DNA of 64,000 nucleotides from Lentisphaera profundi (GTDB lineage Bacteria > Verrucomicrobiota > Lentisphaeria > Lentisphaerales > Lentisphaeraceae). The position numbers were made by a program, and so were the translations under genes. Under the pieces are notes generated by a model. That model was not told the DNA's origin. It did not search any database and saw only the letters and a list, made by a program, of their open reading frames with translations. Below, one piece after another: positions 9,294-17,861 of this stretch. Each line of letters starts with the position of its first letter. The stretch's first letter is position 1. Location of the stretch: the NCBI RefSeq assembly GCF_028728065.1, contig NZ_CP117811.1, positions 1,178,001 through 1,242,000 of the forward strand. Reading direction: 5' to 3'.

Positions 9294-11945
9294 TTAAAAT
9301 AATTTATTCCAAAATGATTCATTGAAATCGAGTTCGAGCTTTTTGCCGTCGTACTGGATATCAATGATTCCACTGCCGTATTTTGATTTGATATAGGGAC
9401 TTTCGAAGGTCATGGGGTATTCATAGTTGATGGCTTTGCCGTCAAGCATGGGGATAGCCGTATTTGCCGCATTAAATTCCATCTCAGGTGCAGCCTCATC
9501 GGGAGGCGTGAAAGTAAGAATGTTGAAGGTGGGAACTACCGTCTTGTAGAGTTGACAATTCGATTGCGATACTTTCTTCATGAAATTTGAAAAGCTGACA
9601 AACTGTTTTTTATCACCAGCTTGAATAATGACAGGTGAAAAGCGATCATTAAACTTAATGTATTCATCATTTCGTATCCAGCTGTAGGGCTTATCCAGCA
9701 TTTTTACTGTGGGGTCATCTTTAGGTCCGTGAAAAAGTACTTGAGTCCCTTTTGTTTTCTTTTTCTTTTTTTCGTCTTCAAAATTTTTATCACGCAAGAC
9801 CACTTTAACAGCGGCGTAGACATCTCCTTTTCTTAAAAATATCCAACCATCTTGTTCAATTTTTTCATCCCAGGATTTACCTAAATAAACGCCCATTTCA
9901 GTTCTTTGCTTGTATTGGGGGTACCAGTCCGGATGGATTGCAGTGTAGCCTCTACTGCGCTGAACAATGAGAGTGTTTTTGGATTGCAGGCTTCGATTCA
10001 TGACTTCCAGTGAGACTGGGTCAGTTTTACCTCGAAAATCAGCTTCGGTTGGGAAAGAGACAGGGACAATTTTTGCGTTATTGTCTGCTGTTACCGTCAT
10101 GCCGTGCCAGCGTCCGGCCTTACTTAAATGTGAGTGAATGGCTTGTGGGTGATCCATCTGTGTGCCCAGTGTATACAATGGTGTCACATAGACATATTTT
10201 AGAAATCGTGAATTGGGATTGATGGCAGTGGTGCGTTCCAAACCTAGGGGCCTTGGTTGTGTACCTACCTCTTCACCAATACCACGTGATTGATAGACAA
10301 AATTTTTCATGCCTTCGCGGTCAAGTGCCATTAATTGTACCACTTCCGGCAGTTCATAATCATTGATGTTATTCCAGTAGTTCCAGATTCCCGTATTGGC
10401 AGGTCCACCAAGTAAAAACTCAAGCATACCTCTATTACAGTTAGATCCTACCGCAAGTTTGTGAAAGCGTGTCTTGGGTCCACCAGTAATTCCTGCGGCT
10501 CCCGCCTGAACCCAGTCAGCCCAATAAAGAGTCATAAAATCGCCAACTAAGTCACTTAGTTTTTCATCGCCACCATAAGCGTAAATCAGGTCTACCATAT
10601 TCATGGTATGTTTACTGTATGTATAGGAGTGTCTTTCCATAAAGAAGCCATGTTTAGCACGCTCACGAAAGTACTCTTTCAAAAATTTAGTCCAGGCTAT
10701 GTAATGATCTTTAGCCGTGTATTTTTTTCCGTCACTAAGGTCGGCTCTACCGCCACCATGACGTGATTCAGCATCAATGCCTTTCCCATAGTATCCGGAA
10801 CGTCCGTAGTGATAGCCGCCGCCAAAGCCATAATCAGGGTAGATTTTATCTTTGTATTCTGGCTCATTCATGAAAATGCGTGAGCTCACTAAGTTATTGG
10901 CTTTGGCACTGAGGTCGTGATTTTCGCTGCCATCCATCCACCAAGTACTTTGTCGAGCCCAGTGAATATCGTTTTTAAGTGCGGTTCTATCCCAAAGCGT
11001 TTTAAGTAGTAACTTTTCGGTCTCTGCTTCGAGACGACCCTTGAATTTACCGCAACGATTTGAATACAATAAGTAGGTACGACAGATAACTTGTGTTTCC
11101 CATAAGCCCCAGGGATTTGTTTTTCCCCATCCAATTAAACTTTCACGTACTAACTTATTAGCTTTAGTTAAATCTTTATTGAGGTACAACATGGCAAATG
11201 CACTGACCATCGGATGATGGGCTTTTTTTGCCGATGCTTCAAAGGCTCTGTTGATACGAACTTGCTTTGTAACTTTTTGTTCAGCCCTAATCTGTGTAAT
11301 GGTTTTATCACTGATACCAATGACTTTTTCTCCGTTGTCAAAGCGGGCAAAATCGAATTTAATTCTTGCCTTATTCGCAAATTTGGGAGCTTGGAACATG
11401 CAAAGTTTGATCGTGGTTAGATCAAAGTCTTTACTTTTATTAAAGTCTTTCAATGGAAGGATAAATTCTTTCCATTCGCCTTTCGTATTCACTTCTTTGA
11501 GAAGACTCTTTGCCGTATTGCCTTTTGAATCGATAATTTGAACTTTCCAATTCCTCTGAGTATCAGCCAGGTGTTCAGTTTTTAAATGGATTTTTATACT
11601 GAAACTCTCATCAAGCTTACTGTATAATCCCCATAAATTGGTCATGAATCCGAATTGAGATGCCGACTTGGCTTTAGAAGGTGTGTAGACAATACTTAAA
11701 TCACCAACTTTTTTATCACTGAAATCATGAGAGAAAGCTTGATGGTGCTCACGCTTATAGGCATTTTTAAAATATTCCGGTGCAGTCAAACGCTGTTTTA
11801 AGTCATTCCCTAATTGCTGAGATGTATCTGCTGTACCGAAAAGCTGTATTTCTGGTCCGTAAAAATTATCGAGATACTTATCACTTTCGGCGTAAGAGCA
11901 AAAAGTAAGGGCAGTAACTGCTAGTGTTGTGAGTGTTTTTTTCAT
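9294..11945 (-). CDS. Large secreted toroid-like polysaccharide-active protein (family unrecognised)
   Basis: An 883-aa protein with a signal peptide (ends near CSYAES, residue 20). Residues about 45-205 look like a carbohydrate-binding beta-sandwich. A mostly helical segment follows with GSENHDLSAK (about 340), SRHGGGRADL and ERHSYTYSKHT (about 435), then a beta-rich C-terminal half with DGWIFLRKGDVYAAVKV. These landmarks are shared with the 737-aa protein at 461-2674, so the two are paralogues; this one has the extra N-terminal module. The ENHD and Tyr/His segments are candidate catalytic residues of an alpha/alpha-toroid lyase. I do not recognise a named PL family, so lyase activity is inference from architecture and from the nearby GH105 enzymes, which act on lyase products. 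It is 15 bp upstream of the giant propeller gene. Confidence 0.6.
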   Translation of the reverse strand: MKKTLTTLAVTALTFCSYAESDKYLDNFYGPEIQLFGTADTSQQLGNDLKQRLTAPEYFKNAYKREHHQAFSHDFSDKKVGDLSIVYTPSKAKSASQFGFMTNLWGLYSKLDESFSIKIHLKTEHLADTQRNWKVQIIDSKGNTAKSLLKEVNTKGEWKEFILPLKDFNKSKDFDLTTIKLCMFQAPKFANKARIKFDFARFDNGEKVIGISDKTITQIRAEQKVTKQVRINRAFEASAKKAHHPMVSAFAMLYLNKDLTKANKLVRESLIGWGKTNPWGLWETQVICRTYLLYSNRCGKFKGRLEAETEKLLLKTLWDRTALKNDIHWARQSTWWMDGSENHDLSAKANNLVSSRIFMNEPEYKDKIYPDYGFGGGYHYGRSGYYGKGIDAESRHGGGRADLSDGKKYTAKDHYIAWTKFLKEYFRERAKHGFFMERHSYTYSKHTMNMVDLIYAYGGDEKLSDLVGDFMTLYWADWVQAGAAGITGGPKTRFHKLAVGSNCNRGMLEFLLGGPANTGIWNYWNNINDYELPEVVQLMALDREGMKNFVYQSRGIGEEVGTQPRPLGLERTTAINPNSRFLKYVYVTPLYTLGTQMDHPQAIHSHLSKAGRWHGMTVTADNNAKIVPVSFPTEADFRGKTDPVSLEVMNRSLQSKNTLIVQRSRGYTAIHPDWYPQYKQRTEMGVYLGKSWDEKIEQDGWIFLRKGDVYAAVKVVLRDKNFEDEKKKKKTKGTQVLFHGPKDDPTVKMLDKPYSWIRNDEYIKFNDRFSPVIIQAGDKKQFVSFSNFMKKVSQSNCQLYKTVVPTFNILTFTPPDEAAPEMEFNAANTAIPMLDGKAINYEYPMTFESPYIKSKYGSGIIDIQYDGKKLELDFNESFWNKLF

Positions 11946-12016
11946 TAATTTAACCTTTAAAATTTGTTTTTTTAAATTGTTATTATTGAGCTATACAGCT
12001 TTGTTGTGTAGCACGA

Positions 12017-12727
12017 TTACTGAATTTCAGCCAGGGCCTGTGCAAACTCATCTGGGTCTTTGTAAATCATAAAATGAGCTCTTCGGTATGTGTTGTCCCA
12101 GCCGCTGGGTGTTCGATAAAGTATGGATAGGCCGCTATTTACACTACCGTCAATTTGGACCATGTTAGAATATTTGGTATTATGTCTGGTGAATGCTTTG
12201 TGTTTATGTGCAAATGCTGACCTAGATTTTTCAGTTGTAGAGGGAGATACACCATAAACCTGATCGTAAAAATCCACTTCACCTTTATGTGCCCTGTCGA
12301 TAAAGATTAAGGTATTACTTGGATATTGAACTGCAGAAATTTTCACCGGTCCTTGCCCAGAGATGTCGAGAGTGGTAAAGTAGCCGTTATATCCGTAGGA
12401 CCACAAAATCCCATTAGCATTACGGGAAGTTTTGTTTTGTGCTAAGCCATCTGATGGGCAGTACCTAACTTCACCGCTCATTTCTGCTATTTCTTTGAAG
12501 ATAGATCTCATGCCATCTAGGCCTATATGTGGCATAGTACCATCCCAATTGTCTGTGTACATAAATGAAGCCATCCCCCATTGCTTGAGGTTTGACTTAC
12601 AAACAGCCGCTCTCCCTTTAGCCCTTGTTTTACTCAACACGGGCATTAAAAGACTGGCGAGTATACCGATGATAGCGATCACCACGAGCAGTTCAATAAG
12701 GGTGAATTTATGTTTTTGCGATATCAT
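12017..12727 (-). CDS. Type II pseudopilin-like protein (prepilin N-terminal domain)
   Basis: A 236-aa protein opening with the prepilin cleavage/methylation signature: short basic leader, then FTLIELLVVIAIIGILASLL as the hydrophobic helix, with the Glu at +5. The mature part resembles the DUF1559-like or H-X9-DG pseudopilins that are abundant in Lentisphaerota, Planctomycetota and Verrucomicrobiota (CKSNLKQWGMA, MYTDNWDG, RYCPSDG, late VQIDGSVNSG). Lys, rather than the usual Gly, precedes the FTLIE cleavage point, as is common in this group. These proteins often sit singly in sulfatase and glycan clusters; whether they form a secretion pseudopilus or a surface display is not known. It lies between the symporter (16 bp) and the lyase-like gene. 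Confidence 0.9.
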   Translation of the reverse strand: MISQKHKFTLIELLVVIAIIGILASLLMPVLSKTRAKGRAAVCKSNLKQWGMASFMYTDNWDGTMPHIGLDGMRSIFKEIAEMSGEVRYCPSDGLAQNKTSRNANGILWSYGYNGYFTTLDISGQGPVKISAVQYPSNTLIFIDRAHKGEVDFYDQVYGVSPSTTEKSRSAFAHKHKAFTRHNTKYSNMVQIDGSVNSGLSILYRTPSGWDNTYRRAHFMIYKDPDEFAQALAEIQ

Positions 12728-12743
12728 ACTCTTTTCCTATCTG

Positions 12744-15107
12744 TTATTTATAATTTTCTGGTTTCTCTGGCAATGAAAACACTGTTAAACCCGTGAGATC
12801 TTTTGGCTGGCCGGGAACAATGAAGCTCATTAGATAGGCAACAGCTAAGCTGGGGATAAGACCTATCGGAGTAAAGAAAAAGGGGTGTAGAGTGAAGTTA
12901 CTTTGGCAATAGAGGGTAGCAGATATCCCAGCAATAAATCCGGCAATAACTCCGGTGGTGTTCACTCTTTTTGTTAGGACTCCCAACAGATACATGGAAC
13001 TCAATGGAGCGAAAACGACGCCAAGAATCAGCAAAATAAGATCCCATATGGAAGTCGTATTGCTTTGCGCCAGCCATAGGGCCATACCCGTGCCTATGAT
13101 GCCGAGCGCCACAGTAAGGCCCTTGCCCCAGAGTAGGGCTTGGTCGTCATTTAAATCTTTTTTGAATTTACGCACATAGTCCTCAACAGCAATGTTGGAC
13201 ACACTATTTAGCGCGCTCGAAAGTGTTGACATTGTCGCCGCCATCAATGCTGCCACCACAATGCCAGCTAATCCGGTGGGGAGCTTTTGTGCGGCAAAGA
13301 GTGGGAAAATCCCATCCGCTTTCATTGCTGGTGCAATATCCGCAGGATTGGCGTTATAATAAAGATAAAGGCAGGTTCCTAAGCCGAATAGGCAAGCATT
13401 GAGCGGTATGGCCACGCAAAGCTGGGTTAAGGCGGCCTTGCGCGCCTCTTTTTCAGATTTCACCGCCTGTACGCGTTGAATGAAGTTTTGATCTCCGATC
13501 GGAACGGCAATAGATTGCAAAGTATAGGACAGAAAAATGATATAAATAATCGGCTGAGCCTGGTCCCAAGAAAAGTCGAACATCATTAACTTGTTCTCCG
13601 AGGAGATAAGTTGCCATGCGTCAGCAGCTGTAGAGTCGAGGGACATGAAGACCCAGATTATACACATGATCATAGCCAGAAGCATGACAATGGCCTGGAT
13701 AACGTCAGTCCAGACCACCGCCTCAAAACCGCCCATCATACAATAGAGTGTAGTTACGACACCCATAATGATGATACTCACTTCCATGGGGATGCCGCAG
13801 ACAGAGCTCAAGGCTATGGAGGGTAAGAGCATAATGGCGGCCATTCTTGTGATCAGCTGCATGAAGGCGTAAGTAAGACTACCGAACATACGCAGACCTA
13901 CGCAAAAACGTGCTTCGAGATACTCAAATGCCGAAGAAAACTGCAGCCTGCGGGTGATGGGGATCACCACAAAAAATGTTACGGGTAGCAGTAGGAACTG
14001 TACAATTCCGATAGAAAAATAGAGCCAGTTGTCCGTATAAGCCTGTGCGGGCTGAGCCATTAGGCTGACCGCACTCGCACTGGTAGCAAACATACTTACC
14101 CCAACGGCCCAAAAGGGGAGGCGTTGACCGCCACGGAAAAAGTCGTTTCCGTTCTTTTCACGCTTACTAATATGTCTGCCTATCCATAGCATCATAAAAA
14201 AGAACAAGCCGACGATTAGGTGGTCCCAAATGCCGTACTTAGTCTTAGGAAAAATCGCTTCAACTTTATAGGAGGCTTCTGTTGAGATAATCGTAAAGCT
14301 TTTGTAGTCATGGGCAATTGCAAAATCACTCTGAGGAAATGATGTGATATCAAACTGCACCCATTTTTTCTGATCGAGATAGAGTGCATCAAGCTGCTTA
14401 TGGCCTTTGCCCAAAAACAATATATGCGCATCCCCGCAGGCAAAGGCCTGCTTTGCCTCGATCGCAAATTCACTAGTGCCAATGGTGCTCCATAAATTTT
14501 TATTAGTATTATACTCGTACGCAGTCAGTTTACCCGAGCTATCCTCATTCGCAAAAATATAAATACTGCCCTTCAATTGTGCCGTCAGCACTTTTGTCGA
14601 CTTCTGTATGCCCCAGTTTTTTTGTTTCACTCCGTTGCATAAGAATATATTATTCCCCTCAGCATCAAGTCCGGCAATATATAACTTGTCATTGTTGACG
14701 CTTATATCGCCTTGTGTAATGGGGAAGGGGAGGTCTTTGATTTTCTTACGAACAATTCCTCCCTCAATATATTCAAGGGTGAAAACTTTCACCCCGTCAA
14801 CAACATAGAGCTTTTTCTCGGAGCTTGTAGTCATAGTGGATTTGGAAATAATTACAGGATCGGCATTAATTTCAGTCCACTGCTTAGCTTCATCTGTAAG
14901 TAAAGATAATTTATTGTCCTGAACAATGATAAGTCCTTCGGCGCTGTGCCAAGCGCAATCTACTGCGGTTTCACTCGAAAGCGGTGCTAGCGTAGAGTAT
15001 TTAAAATACTCTTTATTCATGGCATCGCTATCTGCTTTTACATTAAAAGTAAATAGGGCTAATCCGATAAAAATAATCTGTTTAACACAGCTTGAGACTT
15101 TTGACAT
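12744..15107 (-). CDS. Sodium/solute symporter with N-terminal extracytoplasmic beta-propeller
   Basis: A 787-aa protein. A signal-like hydrophobic start (residues 8-24) is followed by about 270 residues of Kelch-like repeats, then a membrane segment (YGIWDHLIVGLFFFMMLWIGR) and the SLC5/SSS fold: SKREKNGNDFFRGGQRLPFWAVG, SMFATSASAVSLMAQPA, GGFEAVVWTDVIQ and MSTLSSALNSVSNIAVEDY. Relatives with such a propeller are putative sialic-acid or sugar-acid carriers. In this setting it probably imports rhamnose, uronate or an oligosaccharide by Na+ symport. The LacI-type gene lies upstream, and candidate operator copies sit immediately before this start at 15124-15154. The substrate is inferred from context only. 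Confidence 0.87.
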   Translation of the reverse strand: MSKVSSCVKQIIFIGLALFTFNVKADSDAMNKEYFKYSTLAPLSSETAVDCAWHSAEGLIIVQDNKLSLLTDEAKQWTEINADPVIISKSTMTTSSEKKLYVVDGVKVFTLEYIEGGIVRKKIKDLPFPITQGDISVNNDKLYIAGLDAEGNNIFLCNGVKQKNWGIQKSTKVLTAQLKGSIYIFANEDSSGKLTAYEYNTNKNLWSTIGTSEFAIEAKQAFACGDAHILFLGKGHKQLDALYLDQKKWVQFDITSFPQSDFAIAHDYKSFTIISTEASYKVEAIFPKTKYGIWDHLIVGLFFFMMLWIGRHISKREKNGNDFFRGGQRLPFWAVGVSMFATSASAVSLMAQPAQAYTDNWLYFSIGIVQFLLLPVTFFVVIPITRRLQFSSAFEYLEARFCVGLRMFGSLTYAFMQLITRMAAIMLLPSIALSSVCGIPMEVSIIIMGVVTTLYCMMGGFEAVVWTDVIQAIVMLLAMIMCIIWVFMSLDSTAADAWQLISSENKLMMFDFSWDQAQPIIYIIFLSYTLQSIAVPIGDQNFIQRVQAVKSEKEARKAALTQLCVAIPLNACLFGLGTCLYLYYNANPADIAPAMKADGIFPLFAAQKLPTGLAGIVVAALMAATMSTLSSALNSVSNIAVEDYVRKFKKDLNDDQALLWGKGLTVALGIIGTGMALWLAQSNTTSIWDLILLILGVVFAPLSSMYLLGVLTKRVNTTGVIAGFIAGISATLYCQSNFTLHPFFFTPIGLIPSLAVAYLMSFIVPGQPKDLTGLTVFSLPEKPENYK

Positions 15108-15123
15108 TTGTACCTCATTGATT

Positions 15124-15154
15124 TGTTACATATGTTACATGAGTTTTGTTACAT
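15124..15154 (-). promoter_or_regulatory. Candidate LacI-family operator upstream of the symporter
   Basis: The + strand reads TGTTACA-TA-TGTTACAT at 15124-15140, and TGTTACAT recurs at 15147-15154. The same 17-bp arrangement (TGTTACA-2 bp-TGTTACAT) lies upstream of the LacI-type gene on the complementary strand. The 16-bp core is a near-perfect palindrome (two asymmetric positions). Position just before the symporter start and sharing with the regulator's own leader suggest a binding site for that regulator. The binding protein is inferred. Confidence 0.5.
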
Positions 15155-15239
15155 GTATCATACAGGTGGTTTTTGAAAATATCAACAGCGTTATTGTTTT
15201 TTTTGTCATATGGCTACTTAAGGTGGGGTTTTAATTTAC

Positions 15240-15660
15240 TAAAAACCGTGATTTTTGGAAATAAAAGGGAATAGCTATAGATTTTTTTTTGCGTCCCCGT
15301 AATGGCGGGGAACTTAAGAGATATTTGAGCTCGAAGAACTTAGGAATGTAGTCATGGATCTAAGTTCGTGGTGTTTGACTAAGAGCATCGTGCGTGTAGA
15401 AGGTACGCTGCAGAGGGTTTCCTTCATACCTTCGGAATGAATATCATTTTTTAATAATAGCCACCGGATAAATCCGGTGGCTACCCTACTACATAGCTTC
15501 GGCATGTGCTTAAGTTCACTACCCTTAGGCGTTCCCGCGGGCCAATTAATGTTGTACACAAGCTTAAAAAACCTTAAGTGCCTTCGTGTTAGGCATAGGG
15601 GAGAACTCAGTCAGGGCTGGGGTCTTATCAACTAGCAAAAAAACCTTGTAGCACTTAGTG
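15240..15660. repeat. Non-coding interspersed-repeat region with perfect 12-bp hairpin
   Basis: This gap between the symporter and the LacI-type gene has no credible gene. At 15458-15483 there is a perfect inverted repeat, TAGCCACCGGAT with an AA loop and its complement. The surrounding 300 bp are less AT-rich than the flanks and are open in several frames, including an 81-codon minus-strand frame at 15314-15559 with no recognisable domain, low complexity (SSSSS) and no ribosome-binding site. I read it as an interspersed or REP-like repeat, or the remnant of one, rather than a gene. The hairpin could also end transcription. Confidence 0.45.
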
Positions 15661-15682
15661 ATTTTTTATACGGAAAGATGAA

Positions 15683-16690
15683 TTAAGGAGTCAGTAAGCT
15701 TGCTTCAGTGAAATACTTTATTTTATCCATATCCGGATTCTTTATCCGCAAAAGCATGGCCTCGGCGGCGAGTTTTCCGATCTGCCTGCCCTGGATATCT
15801 ATTTTAACAGTCTCGGAATCAAGGAATTGACCGTAAGCGTCCATGTCCCCGGAAATCATATAAATATCCTTCATGGGGGTGATTTCTCTGTGTTTCAGTT
15901 CGGCATGAATGTAGGATCCCAGCGCGTTAGCAACAAAAATACCGTCAGGGCGTGGAGATATTTTTTCGAGCTTATCAACTATATCAATGGCGATATTTTT
16001 TTGATCCTCAGGACTACTCAAGGGGTCTGTATACGCCGTATTAATATTGCAGTATTTCGTTTTTCCAAATTTGCCGGCATGGAGAAAACCTTCTAGTCTG
16101 GAGTGCCAATAGGGCAAAGAAATAGAATCTAAGGTGTGACTTATGCAGCAGACATTTTTACAGCCCTGTAATTCCATATTTTTGTATGCAGATACACCTA
16201 GCCCCCAATGATCCGGCTGTACCCGGTCTCCGTACTCAGTGTCACCAGACTGTAACAACCAGACTGCAGGACGTTTTTTAACGAGATCAGCATGATGTTT
16301 TGGCAGATGGTCCCCATGTAGGAAAATACCATCACAGCTTTTGTCAGAGAGGCACTTAGGTACAGAGCCATCCGAGTCAATGTAGTCAACCACCAGATTA
16401 GCCCCAATAACACGCATTGTTTCAGTAATACCAAGCATTATGTCATGACCTGTTCCAGTCATAGAGGCCCGAATGTCCGATGTCCACAGCATGGTGAAAT
16501 TGAGCTGCTTCGGATGCCCTTCGCCTGTAGCTCGTCTTTTGATCCGCTTCTCTGATTGAAAGTCATTGTCTTTCATTGCGGCATTAATTTTATCCTCAGC
16601 TTCCTTGCTTACAAAACCATTTTTGTTCAGCATACGCGATACAGTGGCAGTCGATACTCCTGAGGCTTTAGCTAGTTCTCTGATTGTCAT
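15683..16690 (-). CDS. LacI-family transcriptional regulator
   Basis: A 335-aa protein with the standard layout. An N-terminal helix-turn-helix and hinge helix (MTIRELAKASGVSTATVSRML) is followed by a periplasmic-binding-protein-like sugar-sensing domain (CDGIFLHGDHLPKH, DGIFVANALGSY, DIQGRQIGKLAAEAML near the end). It most likely represses the minus-strand polysaccharide cluster that begins with the symporter, releasing it when a small sugar binds. A TGTTACA-type repeat in its own leader (16713-16729) matches one before the symporter, suggesting autoregulation and control of the cluster. The ligand is unknown; a rhamnose- or uronate-derived sugar would fit the context. Confidence 0.92.
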   Translation of the reverse strand: MTIRELAKASGVSTATVSRMLNKNGFVSKEAEDKINAAMKDNDFQSEKRIKRRATGEGHPKQLNFTMLWTSDIRASMTGTGHDIMLGITETMRVIGANLVVDYIDSDGSVPKCLSDKSCDGIFLHGDHLPKHHADLVKKRPAVWLLQSGDTEYGDRVQPDHWGLGVSAYKNMELQGCKNVCCISHTLDSISLPYWHSRLEGFLHAGKFGKTKYCNINTAYTDPLSSPEDQKNIAIDIVDKLEKISPRPDGIFVANALGSYIHAELKHREITPMKDIYMISGDMDAYGQFLDSETVKIDIQGRQIGKLAAEAMLLRIKNPDMDKIKYFTEASLLTP

Positions 16691-16712
16691 ATTTCACCTT
16701 TGTATGTTTTAT

Positions 16713-16729
16713 ATGTAACAAGTGTAACA
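16713..16729 (-). promoter_or_regulatory. Candidate LacI-family operator in the regulator's own leader
   Basis: On the minus strand this reads TGTTACA-CT-TGTTACAT, 22 bp before the LacI-type start codon. It has the same half-site sequence and spacing as the element before the symporter at 15124-15140. It is inferred to be an autoregulatory site. Confidence 0.5.
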
Positions 16730-16987
16730 TAAATCAAAGAGTGGGCATTTTCAAATAGTTTTTCCTTGTATATGCTCATATTGGCTTAAATGATGAATTT
16801 AATCAGTAGGGGCTATGTGTATTAGTCAATATCCACAAAAAACGAGTCATGGCAGCCCTGCAAAAAGAAATCGCCTACCTCGATGAGCCATTACGCTAGA
16901 GTCACTTTTTGCATATTTCTGCTTTTAACTTAAGCTTTAGTTCACATATGAGTATTAGCTTTATTTACTCACGAATTAAGCTAATAA
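16730..16987. other. Intergenic region between the two regulators
   Basis: No gene is supported here. A 16-codon frame at 16849-16899 (MAALQKEIAYLDEPLR) looks like the end of a lost gene but is too short to identify. The rest is AT-rich with no recognised structure. Confidence 0.35.
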
Positions 16988-17752
16988 TTAAATTTTTGCG
17001 ATGGAAACTTGGATGTTTTCAGAACTGGGGATGAAGTTTTGTGCAGTATTGGAGTCGGTAATAATATGGTCGACTTCCTTGAGGCTAGCAAAGAGCACTA
17101 AAGAACGTTTGTGGACCTTTTGATTATCAAGCAAGAGGAAATGCTTTTTGGACTGTGCAAGCATGGCTATTTTAACGGCGGCGACGTCGTAGTTATTATC
17201 ACTCACGCCCCATTCAGAATCTAGCCCCTGGCAGGAGAAAAAGTATTTGTCTACGTAGTAATTGTTAATGGAGCTGATGGCATTGGGACCGAGCATCGTT
17301 TGAGTTGCGGGGCAAAGAACGCCACCAATTGAAACGAGGGTGATATTTTTGTGATTGGCGAGGCTGACGAGTACTCTGATTGAGTCACTAATAATGGTCA
17401 GCGGAATATCGGGCATCTTGCGGGCCATTTGCCAAGTAGTTGTACTACCATCTAGAAAAATGGAGTCGCCTGCTTCGATATGTTTGAGTGCGAGTTCCGC
17501 AATTGCGGTTTTCTCTTTGATATTTTGTATTTTTCGCTGATCAAAACTGAGCTCATTAGTGATGACATCTTGAGGCACAGCACCACCGTGTTTGCGGATG
17601 AGTAAACCGTCTTTCTCTAATCTTGCTAAATCGCGACGAATGGTCTCTTCGGTAACATTAAATTTTTGTGAGAGTTCATTGACTTTGGCTTCTCCCACTT
17701 CGTGGAGGAAACTCATCATTTGTTGATGACGTGCTTTGGATTGAACTGACAT
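16988..17752 (-). CDS. DeoR-family regulator of rhamnose catabolism
   Basis: A 254-aa protein with an N-terminal DeoR helix-turn-helix (KVNELSQKFNVTEETIRRDLARLE, residues about 18-42, then GLLIRKHGGAV). A C-terminal sugar-phosphate sensor domain of the ribose-5-phosphate-isomerase fold follows (DSIFLDGSTTTWQMAR, LGPNAISSINNYYVDKYFFSCQG, HFLLLDNQKVHKRSL). DeoR regulators of this type usually repress sugar operons and respond to a phosphorylated intermediate such as rhamnulose 1-phosphate. It lies directly downstream of the rhamnose aldolase/isomerase pair but is separated from it by a strong terminator-like hairpin, so it probably has its own promoter. The target is inferred to be the rhaI/rhaB divergent promoter region. 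Confidence 0.92.
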   Translation of the reverse strand: MSVQSKARHQQMMSFLHEVGEAKVNELSQKFNVTEETIRRDLARLEKDGLLIRKHGGAVPQDVITNELSFDQRKIQNIKEKTAIAELALKHIEAGDSIFLDGSTTTWQMARKMPDIPLTIISDSIRVLVSLANHKNITLVSIGGVLCPATQTMLGPNAISSINNYYVDKYFFSCQGLDSEWGVSDNNYDVAAVKIAMLAQSKKHFLLLDNQKVHKRSLVLFASLKEVDHIITDSNTAQNFIPSSENIQVSIAKI

Positions 17753-17817
17753 AAAAACCTTGTGTTTAAAGAGTGAATAAATTTAGTACGACTTTAGAAA
17801 AATTAAATTTTCCGCGA

Positions 17818-17855
17818 GTAAAAAGCTCCTCCAAATAAGAAATTAGGAGGAGCTT
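17818..17855 (-). terminator. Intrinsic terminator of the rhaI-rhaD operon
   Basis: On the minus strand a 10-bp perfect stem (AAGCTCCTCC pairing with GGAGGAGCTT) with a 13-nt AT-rich loop runs straight into a T run. It starts 6 bp after the aldolase gene's stop codon. Stem strength, T tract and position fit Rho-independent termination. Confidence 0.88.
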
Positions 17856-17861
17856 AATGAT

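Noticed and set aside
11168-11541. Several overlapping short frames opposite the 883-aa protein
   Set aside because: All are antisense or out-of-frame shadows of the long coding sequence, without start signals or domains.
15314-15559. 81-codon minus-strand frame as a gene
   Set aside because: No ribosome-binding site, low-complexity end, no recognisable domain, and it overlaps the hairpin repeat.
16849-16899. 16-codon frame between the regulators as a transposase remnant
   Set aside because: Too short to assign to any family; kept only as a possible gene end.
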